Assembly: GCF_002221505.1 (NCBI RefSeq)
Contig: NZ_CP011036.1
Location: 1,798,001 to 1,862,000 of the forward strand
Length of the DNA stretch: 64,000 nt
Reading direction: 5' to 3'
DNA from: Pseudoalteromonas nigrifaciens
GTDB taxonomy: Bacteria; Pseudomonadota; Gammaproteobacteria; Enterobacterales; Alteromonadaceae
Position 1 is the first letter of the stretch; each line of letters begins with the position of its first letter. The notes under the pieces were generated by a model. That model saw only the letters and a list, made by a program, of their open reading frames with translations. It did not search any database and was not told where the DNA came from. Below, piece after piece: positions 30,238 through 39,181 of this stretch. The position numbers and the translations under genes are program-made.

Positions 30238-31449
30238 ATGATAAATAACAAGTTAGCAACTCTACTAAGCGTAAGTATTTTAGCGGCTCCAGCTGTATCA
30301 GCAGTAGAAGTTTATAAAGACGATAAAAATGCTGTCTCTATTGGTGGTTATATTGACGTTCGTGCGATCAATACCCAAAACCAAACTGAAATAGTAAATG
30401 GTGCCTCGCGTATTAACTTTGCTTTTAAACGCCAATTAAAAAATGATTGGGAAGCACTGGCCTTAATTGAATGGGGTGTAAACCCTGTTGGTAACAGTGA
30501 TATTGTTTATAATAACCGTTTTGAATCTATTCAAGATGAGTTTTTATATAACCGCTTAGGTTATGCCGGCTTATCGCATGATAAATATGGTCAAATTACC
30601 ATTGGTAAACAATGGGGTTCGTGGTTCGATGTTGTTTACGCCACCAACTACAGCTATGTGTGGGATGGTAACGCAGCAGGTGTTTACACATATAATAAAG
30701 ACGATGGCGCAGTAAATGGTACCGGTCGCGGTGATAAAACGCTGCAATATCGCAATACTTACAACGACTTTGAATTTAGCGTACAAACGCAGCTAAAAAA
30801 CAGTGAGTTTTACACTTGTGATGTAAGCAATATTACAGAAGCACAGTGCCAAACAAAATGGGAAGCTGGCGATGCGACAGCACAAAAAGTAGAGTTTAAT
30901 TACACTTTTGGTGGCGCAGTAACTTATAACGTAACCAATATGCTTACGTTAACTGCCGGCATTAACCGCGGTGAGTTTGACTTACACTTTGGCGATGGCA
31001 CAACTCGCTCAGTAGAAGATATAATTTATGGCGCTGGTATTATTTGGGGTAACATTAACGCACCAGGTTTATACGCTGCCGCTAACATTAATAAAAACGA
31101 AAACCATGATACCGACAATTTGGGTCGCTTAATTAAAGAAGCAGTTGGTATAGAAACATTTGTATCTTACCGTTTCGATAATGACTTTAGACCATTTATT
31201 GCATACAACCTTTTTGATGCTGGCGACGATTACGTAATTCAACCTAACTTTAACGCCGATCCTAACGATGTATTTAAGCGTCAATTTGCCGTTTTTGGTG
31301 TTCATTACTTACTTGACGACAATACCCAGCTTTACATAGAAGCACGTAAAGATTTTGGTGACTTTGAAAGTGCTAATAAAGAACAACAAGCACTTATGGA
31401 ACAATCGGAAGATGACGGCATCACAATTGGTTTTAGGTATATACTTTAA
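30238..31449 (+). CDS. Outer-membrane porin, general (OmpC-like) family, 403 aa
   Basis: Beta-barrel porin. It has a signal peptide (LLSVSILAAPAVSA), then alternating strands starting NAVSIGGYIDVRAIN. GQITIGKQWGSWFDVVY (about residues 119-135) is the typical porin segment leading into loop 3, and the protein ends with a C-terminal aromatic-rich strand ITIGFRYIL, although the last residue is Leu rather than the usual Phe. Long leader and own terminator, so probably monocistronic. Substrate specificity cannot be read. Confidence 0.85.
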   Translation: MINNKLATLLSVSILAAPAVSAVEVYKDDKNAVSIGGYIDVRAINTQNQTEIVNGASRINFAFKRQLKNDWEALALIEWGVNPVGNSDIVYNNRFESIQDEFLYNRLGYAGLSHDKYGQITIGKQWGSWFDVVYATNYSYVWDGNAAGVYTYNKDDGAVNGTGRGDKTLQYRNTYNDFEFSVQTQLKNSEFYTCDVSNITEAQCQTKWEAGDATAQKVEFNYTFGGAVTYNVTNMLTLTAGINRGEFDLHFGDGTTRSVEDIIYGAGIIWGNINAPGLYAAANINKNENHDTDNLGRLIKEAVGIETFVSYRFDNDFRPFIAYNLFDAGDDYVIQPNFNADPNDVFKRQFAVFGVHYLLDDNTQLYIEARKDFGDFESANKEQQALMEQSEDDGITIGFRYIL

Positions 31450-31467
31450 AGCCTAACATAGTTTTAT

Positions 31468-31503
31468 AAAGGCCTTGTTATAGAGCATAACAAGGCCTTT
31501 TTT
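31468..31503 (+). terminator. Intrinsic terminator after the porin gene
   Basis: AAAGGCCTTGTTAT and its complement ATAACAAGGCCTTT enclose a 5-base loop and run into TTT, starting 19 bases after the stop. Confidence 0.92.
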
Positions 31504-31783
31504 ATTGGTTTTAAGTTTATAGCATCACTCAGCCATGCTGCTTTGAATGTCTATTTTGGCGCTTAAAACTATATTTACAAATGTTGTACTTACGTCATTT
31601 TTTAAATTGAATTTGTAGTGGACTTTGCGTACTTACATTCTCTAGCGTTATAAAATGACATCCTCACTGTAAAATTTCTTGTGCACAATACAGTCCTATC
31701 ACCCCACTCCTAAACATTACAATCTCGGTTACTAATGTTTGCATATGCCTAGGTTTGCTAACACTATTTGGCGAAAACCCGAC

Positions 31784-32014
31784 TTATTTACTTTCACATT
31801 TATGGCCTTGATTAACAAGAGCAACTAGCTTATCTGGATAGACCGTATGGCTAATAAATTCATTGCTAATTGTGCTTCTTAGTAATGGCCTTGAAAACGC
31901 TATATCAATTTGCTCTGTAGCTGTCATTTCAAATAACGTTACGTGCACTTGCATATAGTAGGTTGTATAAGAGCGGACCAAAGCCACCATAAAGGTTAAA
32001 CACGCCGAACTCAA
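31784..32014 (-). pseudogene. LysR-type regulator remnant (effector-domain fragment)
   Basis: A 76-codon frame whose middle, VHVTLFEMTATEQIDIAFSRP, split here as VHVTLFEMTATEQ and IDIAFSRPLL, aligns with the LysR substrate-binding core (vtLrEmtteeQ...iDigfvRppl). The usual residues between the Gln and the Asp are missing, and LVALVNQGHK matches the following lv.vl...H block. No HTH half is present upstream and the C-terminal third is gone. The fragment looks like decay rather than a functional small gene. The family call rests on a short pattern. Confidence 0.5.
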
Positions 32015-32128
32015 ATGTGCAATTTAAGTGAACCGGATAAGTCGTCAGGATCTCAGATATTGTAATTTGAAATAAATATCTGCGCTTAGCATTTACTACT
32101 GCCCTGCTACTCTATAAATTTAACACCT

Positions 32129-32172
32129 TTGCTAAGGTATTACTCCCCCATAGCAAGTATGATGTGTTCTTT
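32129..32172. repeat. 44-bp dispersed repeat, copy 1
   Basis: Matches 34348-34391, with the last 18 bases (ending ATGATGTGTTCTTT) identical and TTGCTAA shared at the left end. Copy 2 lies just before the MsrA remnant. Confidence 0.6.
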
Positions 32173-32251
32173 ACTGTGTTTAATTATAAATAATTACAGT
32201 AATTACGGAAGTAACGTTTAGATTTAAACAGGCTATTGTAGCACGTTAACT

Positions 32252-32752
32252 CTATAATAATTTATACCAAAGTGAACTGTTATCACTATTTTGTACACCA
32301 CACTTTAGCGTAAATCCTAGCTTTATTAGCAAAGCGTGTGAACGTTGGTTGTGTGTACTCACCTCAGCATACAAATGTTTTAATTGTAATGCAGGCATTA
32401 CTGCCATAAAACCTAAAAGCACTTCTTGCATAATTCCTTGTTGCCAGAAATCTGGGTGTAGCTCAAAACCTATAAAAGCAGTTTGCTTGTCTGTATTTAT
32501 TTTGTATAAACCACAAGAGCCTAACAATTGGCCATTGCTGTTATGCTCAATTGCTAAGCGCAATACACCCCCTTCGTAATAGCCGCTAATATCGTTTTGT
32601 ATTAATTGCTTAACCTGTTGCTGGCTAAGCGGTGTTTGGTAATCGTTATATTGAGACACTAAAGGATGATTTAAAATGCCAAACAAAGCTGCGCCATGTT
32701 TGTGAGTTATTAAACGCAAGGTAACTCGCGGTAGTGTTATTGTTTTAAACAT
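32252..32752 (-). CDS. GNAT family N-acetyltransferase (RimJ/RimL type), 166 aa
   Basis: Acetyl-CoA-dependent N-acetyltransferase. The order LPRVTLRLIT at the start, then LLGSCGLYKIN, AFIGFELHPDFWQQGIMQEVLLGFM (here cut as IGFELHPDFWQQGIMQEVL), with Q-Q-G-I as the acetyl-CoA pyrophosphate loop, and HNQRSHALLIKLGF near the C-terminus are typical of RimJ/RimL-like enzymes. The acceptor is unknown. It is a single gene in a region with several gene remnants. Confidence 0.82.
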   Translation of the reverse strand: MFKTITLPRVTLRLITHKHGAALFGILNHPLVSQYNDYQTPLSQQQVKQLIQNDISGYYEGGVLRLAIEHNSNGQLLGSCGLYKINTDKQTAFIGFELHPDFWQQGIMQEVLLGFMAVMPALQLKHLYAEVSTHNQRSHALLIKLGFTLKCGVQNSDNSSLWYKLL

Positions 32753-32903
32753 GCAATTACCAAAATTATAAATTTTTGAGCTACCTACTACTTAAATTCA
32801 GTATTTGTAAAAATAGCTATTAAGCAATAAATAGCACTTTATATAACAGTATTATTAACTTACCATACTGCATTAACAAGCAATATATTGAGAGTAATTA
32901 GCC

Positions 32904-33107
32904 ATGAGTGACGATTTTAAAGTAATACAGCCCACTACCACGGTTTATTGCCCTGAGCGCGGCGAAGGTTGGACCCTAACGGGGATTACTAATATTAACG
33001 AGTTCACTTCGGTGATGTTTGACGGCACGCGCTACACCCTTCCCGCTCGCGAAATTATAGAGCAGTTATTGCCAAACCAATTAGCAAGAGAGCAGCAAAA
33101 TAAATAA
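32904..33107 (+). CDS. Conserved-looking small protein, 67 aa, unknown
   Basis: A short acidic soluble protein. The ATG is preceded by GAGAGT at good distance, and an 18-bp-stem terminator follows the stop by 20 bases, which supports a real gene. YCPERGEGWTLTGI and VMFDGTRYTLPAREI look like a folded beta-domain. I do not recognise a family. It is a stand-alone unit. Confidence 0.6.
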   Translation: MSDDFKVIQPTTTVYCPERGEGWTLTGITNINEFTSVMFDGTRYTLPAREIIEQLLPNQLAREQQNK

Positions 33108-33127
33108 CGACTTTTTAGCTTACATTA

Positions 33128-33170
33128 ATAACCAAAAGGCTGCTTTGATAAAAAGCAGCCTTTTGGTTAT
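33128..33170 (+). terminator. Very stable terminator after the 67-aa gene
   Basis: 18-bp perfect stem beginning ATAACCAAAAGGCTGCTT with a 7-base loop. The flanks are AT-rich, and it may also serve leftward transcripts. Confidence 0.85.
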
Positions 33171-33196
33171 TAATTAAATCTGCGAGATTATAAAAG

Positions 33197-33292
33197 TTAA
33201 AATGCATCATCTTCACTGTATACATTAACACCAAGCTCAGCATCAGCATCTTCAAAAACTTTAAAAATAATTGGCTTACAACACACCAACCA
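33197..33292 (-). pseudogene. 3' remnant of a CPXCG-type cysteine-rich protein gene
   Basis: The open frame on the minus strand encodes WLVCCKPIIFKVFEDADAEL followed by GVNVYSEDDAF and a stop. VCCKPI, a beta segment and the acidic DDAF end match the C-terminal half of small CPXCG zinc-ribbon proteins. The first CPxC half is absent, and a stop lies directly upstream in the same frame. No start or ribosome site is present, so I read it as a fragment. Confidence 0.5.
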
Positions 33293-33726
33293 TTATAAAT
33301 AAAGTTATTTTAGTTAAAATGCAGCTATTAAACAACATATCCTAAGTATTACACTGAGCTAATTTTTATAGCATTTACGCGAGTGAGTATTATCGCTTAT
33401 AACCAAGCTACTGGTTTATTTTAATGCGCTTAAATAAGACAATAAACTCTAACTTGAGAGTTAGATAAGCAAACTAGAACCTGTAGAATGAACAAATACA
33501 TGTTTGCTATAATAATAACAATGCAGATTATTAATTGAGCATGCTCACAATAAAAGTGAGCGCACTCAATTACTATTTACTTAATTTAGTAAGTAGCGAA
33601 TAGTCAATAAGCATTTGCAAGCTTAAAATAGGGTACTCAATTGTTTTTAATGCAGTTTTATAAACACTTATTTTGCACTTACAAACATTACTTAATAAAA
33701 CTAGTAGAGAGCAATACACAAATATA

Positions 33727-34248
33727 ATGGATAAAAAACAGAGAACACGTAATAAAATTTTAGTATCTGCTTGGGAGTTATTTTTATTACAAGGTTACGA
33801 GCATACCTCAACCCGAGAAATTGCAACAGCTGCTGGTGTGGCTGTGGGCACTGTATTTAGTCATTTCGAAAATAAAATAGACTTATTAATTGCCGGAATG
33901 CAGCAACAAATTACCGCTATAATTAATCAAGCTCGCGCATCCGATAAACAACACTCTCCTAGATTAAAGCTGCGTCATTATGCACATCCCCTGTATTATT
34001 TTTATTGTGAAAACAGTGAATTTAGTAAAATACTTATCAGTAATGTTATTTGGCAAGCAACCTTTTTTAGTGAGCAAGTAAGCCTATTTAAACAGTTATT
34101 ATTTCAGCAGCAAACTCAAATTGATGACGTAAAAGCAAGCGTAATGATTGACTGCTACTTTATGACTTTAATTAGCGGGTTAAACGAGCAATCTCCCAAT
34201 GCCGATGCTATGTTAAGGCAACTTACCCAAAAAATAGCCTTACTATAA
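33727..34248 (+). CDS. TetR/AcrR family transcriptional regulator, 173 aa
   Basis: One-component repressor. The N-terminal HTH is classical: RNKILVSAWELFLLQGYEHT, then STREIATAAGVAVGTVFSHFENK and DLLIAG. The C-terminal ligand domain is helical and not informative. The ATG at 33727 is preferred over the upstream TTG at 33673 because TetR proteins begin shortly before the first helix. Its target is unclear: the nearest downstream gene is an MsrA remnant, and the TonB receptor is convergent. Confidence 0.88.
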   Translation: MDKKQRTRNKILVSAWELFLLQGYEHTSTREIATAAGVAVGTVFSHFENKIDLLIAGMQQQITAIINQARASDKQHSPRLKLRHYAHPLYYFYCENSEFSKILISNVIWQATFFSEQVSLFKQLLFQQQTQIDDVKASVMIDCYFMTLISGLNEQSPNADAMLRQLTQKIALL

Positions 34249-34347
34249 ACAGAGCACTATATAATTACTGGTAACTAAAACGGAGCATCGCTATGCGGTA
34301 AGCCCCGCCCTTTACTTATGATAAAGAAAACATAAAGATTAGCGCTA

Positions 34348-34391
34348 TTGCTAAACTATACTCACCCACAACAAAGTATGATGTGTTCTTT
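34348..34391. repeat. 44-bp dispersed repeat, copy 2
   Basis: See 32129-32172. This copy lies about 80 bases before the MsrA remnant. Confidence 0.6.
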
Positions 34392-34471
34392 TTACTCATA
34401 ACTTTGTCCATTAAATCTAATAATATAAAGTATAAATAAAATAAGCTCTGAATAAGGAGGTTAATACACTA

Positions 34472-34882
34472 GCCATTAACGGCAATCATCGTGGTCATTA
34501 TGAAGCTGTAGAAATTACTTACGATCCTGCAATAGTTAGCTATAAAGCTATACTCTAGCATTACTGGGTAAACATTGATCCCTTTGATGCTAAAGGCCAA
34601 TTTTGCGATAAAGGGCCAAGTTACTTAAGCGCTATTTTTGTAGCTAACGAGCAAGAGCGCAAATTAGCAGTGCAATCTAAACAAGCAGTGAGCAAACAGT
34701 TCCCAAATAAAACCGTGGTTACCCCTATACTAAACACCAGTACTTTTTACCCAATTAAAGGCGATGAAAGTTACCATCAAGATTATTATAAAAACAATCC
34801 TATTCGCTACAATACCTATCGCTGGCGTTGTGGGCGCGACAACCGCCTAGAAGAAATTTGGGGCGATAAAGCAAGCCACTAA
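34472..34882 (+). pseudogene. msrA: msrA remnant (peptide methionine-S-sulfoxide reductase)
   Basis: The frame encodes NGNHRGHYEAVEITYDPAIV, then a TAG at 34556-34558, then HYWVNIDPFDAKGQFCDKGP and SYLSAIFV, and ends with YHQDYYKNN and RWRCGRDNRLEEIWG. This is the MsrA core from the GRTGHxE-like block to the C-terminus. The catalytic GCFWC segment and everything before it are missing, and the amber codon lies in the middle. A GTG at 34670 gives a 70-residue frame, but it would lack the active site. Confidence 0.82.
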
Positions 34883-34922
34883 AGTACCCACAATTAAATA
34901 CCTTACTCAATACTAGATTAAC

Positions 34923-34953
34923 TAACAGGCTGCTTATATTAACCAGCCTGTTA
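34923..34953. terminator. Terminator between msrA remnant and TonB receptor
   Basis: TAACAGGCTG / CAGCCTGTTA, 10-bp perfect stem with an 11-base loop, between converging units. Confidence 0.65.
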
Positions 34954-34979
34954 TACGTTTTTAAAATACGTGTAAGGTA

Positions 34980-37091
34980 TTAAAACTTAAACGAGGCAGA
35001 AAATCTAACACTACGAGGCGTGCCTGGATGCACCCAAGCGTCTGAAAATGAGCTGATATAATAAGTTTCATTAAATAAGTTATCTAGCTCCCCTGTTAGC
35101 GTTATTGAGTCTGATACGGCGTAACGCATAAATGCCCGAGCAGTTATATAACTTGGCAGTGTAAAGTCGGTACCAAAAAAGCCATTTCGATCTCCCACAT
35201 AAAGTAAACCACCACCCAATTTTAGTGCTTTTCCATTCACTTCTGTCGACTTTACCAACTGTAAACTCAATTGATGCTGAGGAATATTTAACAGCGAGCT
35301 GCCTGCAGCTATATTTAGGCCAAAGTTGCTATCGTAAAATGAATTTTTGGTTGTTGCATCAACATAAGCATAAGACGCCCACAGGTTTAAGTTATTCGTT
35401 AGTTGACCATTTATATCAATTTCAAACCCTTTACTTTGCGCCTCCCCAATAGCGGCACTGGTAAATGCTGTTGGATCGTCTACAACCAACATATTTTGTT
35501 GCTCAACTTTAAATAAGGCTAAGGTGCCCACCAGCGCACCGTTATTTAAACTAACCTTAACGCCTACTTCCTTTGAAGTTGTTTGGTTTGGTTTAAAGCC
35601 GTTTCCCTGGGCGTCGGTACCCGAAAGCGGACGAAAGTTTTCACCATAAGCCGCATAAGCCGATATAAAGTCAGACACCGCATACACAGCCCCTAATTGC
35701 GGACTAATACGCGATTCTGTTTGTTTATACCCTGTATTAGTTAAACGATTATTAAGTGTTTGCTTAAAATCGTCTAAACGCGCGCCAAGACGTATATCTA
35801 GCTTATTGGTTAAACTTATTTGATCTTGTATAAATACGCCCAATGATTGCTGAATTTCAATACGATCAGTATGAGTGGTGGGTGCAGGTAGCGCATAAGC
35901 ACCATACTCTGGGTTATATACATTAATATATTGATCGCCCTTTACCTGTAGTAAAAACTGATCGTTTTCAAATTTATCGGTATCAGCCCCTATAGTTAAA
36001 CGATGCTCAAACCCTGCAAAATTAATATCGCCAGTAACTTCGCCGCGTAAAACCTTATAGTTTGCACTGTAATCTCGATAACGCCTAAAGCGATTAACCT
36101 CATCATTCACTACACCTGCAAAACCAGTTTCAGTGGCAAAACCGGTTAACTTAGTATCGCGGTAATTAGCAGCAATTAATACACTCCAGTCGTCATTAAT
36201 ATCATGCTTAAGTTCAAGCTGATGGCCAACTACTTGTGCTGTAATAGGGCCATCACCCGGCTCACCTAAAAATCGGTTTGCAGGAATAACCCCAAGCTCA
36301 CCATTTATTGCTAACACTCCTCTATCAAAAGGTATTGTTTGCTTACTGAATTCAAGTTCGTAAATCAGTTCACTATTGTCGTTAATATACCAAGCTACTG
36401 ATGGGCTAACGCCTTGTTTGGTTTTTTTAATGGTGCCTCTAAAGCTATTTGAATCTTCATAAAAACCGATCAGTCTAATTGCAACATCATCAGAAACCCC
36501 AGTGGTGTAATCTATATCAGCCCTATAGGTATCCTCACTTGCAACAGCAAGTTTTAGTTCGCCTGCGGTATCAAATGTTGGCCGTTTAGTTATTAAGTTA
36601 ACCACTCCGCCAGGTTCTCCCCGGCCAAATAACGCAGCACGCGGCCCTTTTTGCACCTCAACCGAGGCAATACTTGACAGATCTCGCGTACCACCCAAGC
36701 CCCAGCCTATATTAAAGCCATTAACTAAGTAGTTACTCGAGAGGTTTTCATCTCCTGTAAAACCACGTAAAGCAAAATTATTTAACAGGCCACCAAAGTT
36801 ATTTTGCCTAGCAACCGAAGCAGATAGATCCAATGCTTGGTTTAAATCCCATGCGCCAGCATTTTCAAGCGTTGCTAAATCGATTGTTTGCTCAGCTTGT
36901 GGTGTTTCTAAAGGCGTAAAGTTACTGCTGTATACATGGCGCGAGCCTATCACTGCAACCCTCTCTATAGCTGTATTAGCCTGATTAAATAGCGGTGGTT
37001 GCTCAAAGGCTGAGCTTGTTTGGCTGGTAAATAAGAAAACTAAACAAGCAGATAAATAAGTAAGCTTACGCTCTTTAAAATTGGTGTTCAT
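34980..37091 (-). CDS. TonB-dependent siderophore receptor, 703 aa
   Basis: Outer-membrane ferric-siderophore receptor. Signal peptide LTYLSACLVFLFTSQTSSAF; the TonB box region is probably IERVAVIGSR near residue 42. The plug domain contains LRGFTGDENLS and VEVQKGPRAALFGRGEPGGV (about residues 145-164), the siderophore-receptor signature. The barrel ends with RSVRFSASFKF, with a C-terminal Phe for BAM insertion. The length fits the family. No Fur box was found in the bases just upstream, which is unusual for such a gene, and no siderophore enzymes are adjacent. Ligand unknown. Confidence 0.9.
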   Translation of the reverse strand: MNTNFKERKLTYLSACLVFLFTSQTSSAFEQPPLFNQANTAIERVAVIGSRHVYSSNFTPLETPQAEQTIDLATLENAGAWDLNQALDLSASVARQNNFGGLLNNFALRGFTGDENLSSNYLVNGFNIGWGLGGTRDLSSIASVEVQKGPRAALFGRGEPGGVVNLITKRPTFDTAGELKLAVASEDTYRADIDYTTGVSDDVAIRLIGFYEDSNSFRGTIKKTKQGVSPSVAWYINDNSELIYELEFSKQTIPFDRGVLAINGELGVIPANRFLGEPGDGPITAQVVGHQLELKHDINDDWSVLIAANYRDTKLTGFATETGFAGVVNDEVNRFRRYRDYSANYKVLRGEVTGDINFAGFEHRLTIGADTDKFENDQFLLQVKGDQYINVYNPEYGAYALPAPTTHTDRIEIQQSLGVFIQDQISLTNKLDIRLGARLDDFKQTLNNRLTNTGYKQTESRISPQLGAVYAVSDFISAYAAYGENFRPLSGTDAQGNGFKPNQTTSKEVGVKVSLNNGALVGTLALFKVEQQNMLVVDDPTAFTSAAIGEAQSKGFEIDINGQLTNNLNLWASYAYVDATTKNSFYDSNFGLNIAAGSSLLNIPQHQLSLQLVKSTEVNGKALKLGGGLLYVGDRNGFFGTDFTLPSYITARAFMRYAVSDSITLTGELDNLFNETYYISSFSDAWVHPGTPRSVRFSASFKF

Positions 37092-37889
37092 TGTTAACCT
37101 TGTTAATTACATAACTAAAATTGAATTGCAGCCTAAAGCAGTAACTAGTGCTTAGTACTTATAGGCTGTTTGCAAAGCTTGGCATGTGAGGTAATGCCGC
37201 TTTTGTTGGATTACGTTTAAAGCATTGACGTTTATAAGGTGCTGTAGCTTATAAACTGGTTACACAAATTTACGGCCATATCCGTGTGATTAGAATTAAT
37301 TAACTTACAAAATGACATGCCTAGCGTGATCATCACCAGCGGCGTGTAATTAATACTAAATACCCAGGTACGTGCTCATACAAGCATTCGTGCGGTACGT
37401 ATGATTTAAGGTGTAGCCGTAGGCTAAAATAAATTCGGTGTGTTTGGTTAAGTGCTGTTGCTGCAAAGCGGCTTTATATTAAAGATAATACTGGGCGCCG
37501 TTTTTCGATAAAAGTTCAAAAAATTCAATAGATTAAATTGGCTTGTTCACCCTTGCTATTATCCATACTATATTGAGTAAACTAAAGCTGGCAGTCTTAT
37601 ACCATAAACGGTGTTTATTGCAATATTGGCATGAAGTTATTTATTATTAAAAATGAGACAGGCATATTAAAAAGGGATTAAAATGGGACAGGCACATATT
37701 ACCTGGTTTATTTAACCTCAAAGTTCGTCATCGTTATTTACTAATTCCCTCTCACTTCTACGCTCTATTAGTTTATATAATTTAAGTTATTAGTAGATAT
37801 ATGTTTAGTAGGGATATCAGGCAGGTAAAGTTAGTTTCAAAGGTGGTTTGTTAAAGTTGTTGTTTAAGTTATCGCTGAAGGTGTGGCGC
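37092..37889. other. 800-bp region between TonB receptor and RAYT gene
   Basis: No frame worth calling. Two copies of the GACAGGCA repeat lie at 37655-37695. The remainder is AT-rich with no recognised operator. Confidence 0.45.
37655..37695. repeat. REP-like motifs on the 3' side of the RAYT gene
   Basis: GAGACAGGCAT (37655-37665) and GGGACAGGCAC (37685-37695). The second is inverted relative to GTGCCTGTCC at 38963, so the transposase gene is bracketed by the motif in opposite orientations. Confidence 0.7.
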
Positions 37890-38909
37890 TCACCCTGCAC
37901 CTTTGTACCATTTAACATCGTTATTCGCGGCTTGCTGCTTTAATCGTTGTTTACTCCCTGCAAAGTTTGAATATTTATGCCTAAATCGTTGAATCGATTC
38001 AAGCCATTGTGCTTCTTCTATATTCAGAGTAACTAGCACTTTAGGAATTGCTTTATTTATATATCCTTTTTTGTTTGGAGAAATTTGACGACCACTCCAA
38101 TCTACTAATTCTAGGTAATCTAGTAACGCAAAAGGTATAGTGTGTTTTATGTTGTTAGCGCAAAATGGCTTTAGCTGACTTGGTTGACTTTGATCTTGAA
38201 CACTATCTTTTTGCTTTGAGGGGTTATTTGTTTGAACCGTATTTTTAGTAAAGGCTGTCAATTGCGCTATACGTTCTTGAATAGAAGTAAAATCACTGTC
38301 TTCTAACGTACCGGCCATGTTTGCTCTAATAGGATTTAAATCGACATAGGCCATGCAACTAAGCAATGCGGTTTCATCTAATAATGCTTGTGATTTATAG
38401 CGCCCTTCCCAGTACTTACCTGTGCAGCTATCTTCCTTATTTGCTTCACGGGCAATGTATTCATTTAGGTTTTTCATATACCAGCTTATGTCGTAAAGTC
38501 TTTCTCGCCATTTAGCTATAATTTCATTAAAGCAAACTAAACTCGCATTATCTAACGGCTCGCCTTTTAAGTAACTATCCACCAAAGCGTGGCCATTATA
38601 AAGCCTATACCAGCGTTCAATTACTTCACTATCTGCCCAATCTAGTGCCTGCTTTCTATTAACATTTACAACTAAGTGATAGTGATTACTCATAATTGCG
38701 TAAGCTGCAATCTCTATGGCAAACACACTACTTAACAACTTTATACGCTCTACTAGCCACTCTCTGCGGTGATCAAAGTTTTTACCTGTGTATTTATCAT
38801 CACCACACAAAAAAGCTCGCCTAACGCATCTAGCTATTAAGTGATAATAAGATGTTGATGCCAAATCAATGAGATTTTTTCTTGCGCGTGTCATAAAATA
38901 CAAAACCAA
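37890..38909 (-). CDS. REP-associated tyrosine transposase (RAYT, Y1 HUH family), 339 aa
   Basis: Single-stranded DNA transposase/nickase related to IS200/IS605 TnpA. YYHLIARCVRRAFLCG near residues 21-36 and AIMSNHYHLVV (HUH His76/His78) are diagnostic; AYVDLNPIRANM near residue 190 carries the single catalytic Tyr. The C-terminal extension of about 120 residues is typical of the long RAYT group. The ATG at 38894 (MTRARKN) is the more usual start than 38909. It is bracketed by GGGACAGGCAC-type motifs, and matching motifs are scattered over the next 12 kb, as expected for a REP/RAYT system. All active-site residues are present. Confidence 0.88.
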   Translation of the reverse strand: MVLYFMTRARKNLIDLASTSYYHLIARCVRRAFLCGDDKYTGKNFDHRREWLVERIKLLSSVFAIEIAAYAIMSNHYHLVVNVNRKQALDWADSEVIERWYRLYNGHALVDSYLKGEPLDNASLVCFNEIIAKWRERLYDISWYMKNLNEYIAREANKEDSCTGKYWEGRYKSQALLDETALLSCMAYVDLNPIRANMAGTLEDSDFTSIQERIAQLTAFTKNTVQTNNPSKQKDSVQDQSQPSQLKPFCANNIKHTIPFALLDYLELVDWSGRQISPNKKGYINKAIPKVLVTLNIEEAQWLESIQRFRHKYSNFAGSKQRLKQQAANNDVKWYKGAG

Positions 38910-38962
38910 TAACCACTGGATATAATAACAGTAGTAGCTAATGTGAGTTTTGCAAATACTTT

Positions 38963-38972
38963 GTGCCTGTCC
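38963..38972. repeat. REP-like motif on the 5' side of the RAYT gene
   Basis: GTGCCTGTCC, followed by CTTTT- and TTTAAAT-rich sequence; inverted mate of 37685-37695. Confidence 0.65.
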
Positions 38973-39181
38973 TTTTAAATCTTTTAAATCCTCTTTTTAA
39001 ATCTCTTTAAAGCAAAAACATAAAATGATTAACAAAGTTATATATCAACTCAACGCCTGCAGCTTTAGTTTATTTTAAAATTATGTTTTGATGAATTAAA
39101 GTCAACCTTTATCCTTTTGCTCTTTTAATATCATTTAGAATAAAGTGGATACAAGCAAAAAATAATAATAAAGAGAACACA

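Noticed and set aside
34670..34882. 70-aa protein from GTG 34670 as a real gene
   Set aside because: It is the tail of the msrA remnant, without the catalytic cysteine.
37500..38975. RAYT block as a complete IS200/IS605 insertion sequence
   Set aside because: The protein is the long RAYT type and the flanks carry scattered REP-like motifs rather than defined IS ends; no TnpB-type gene is present.
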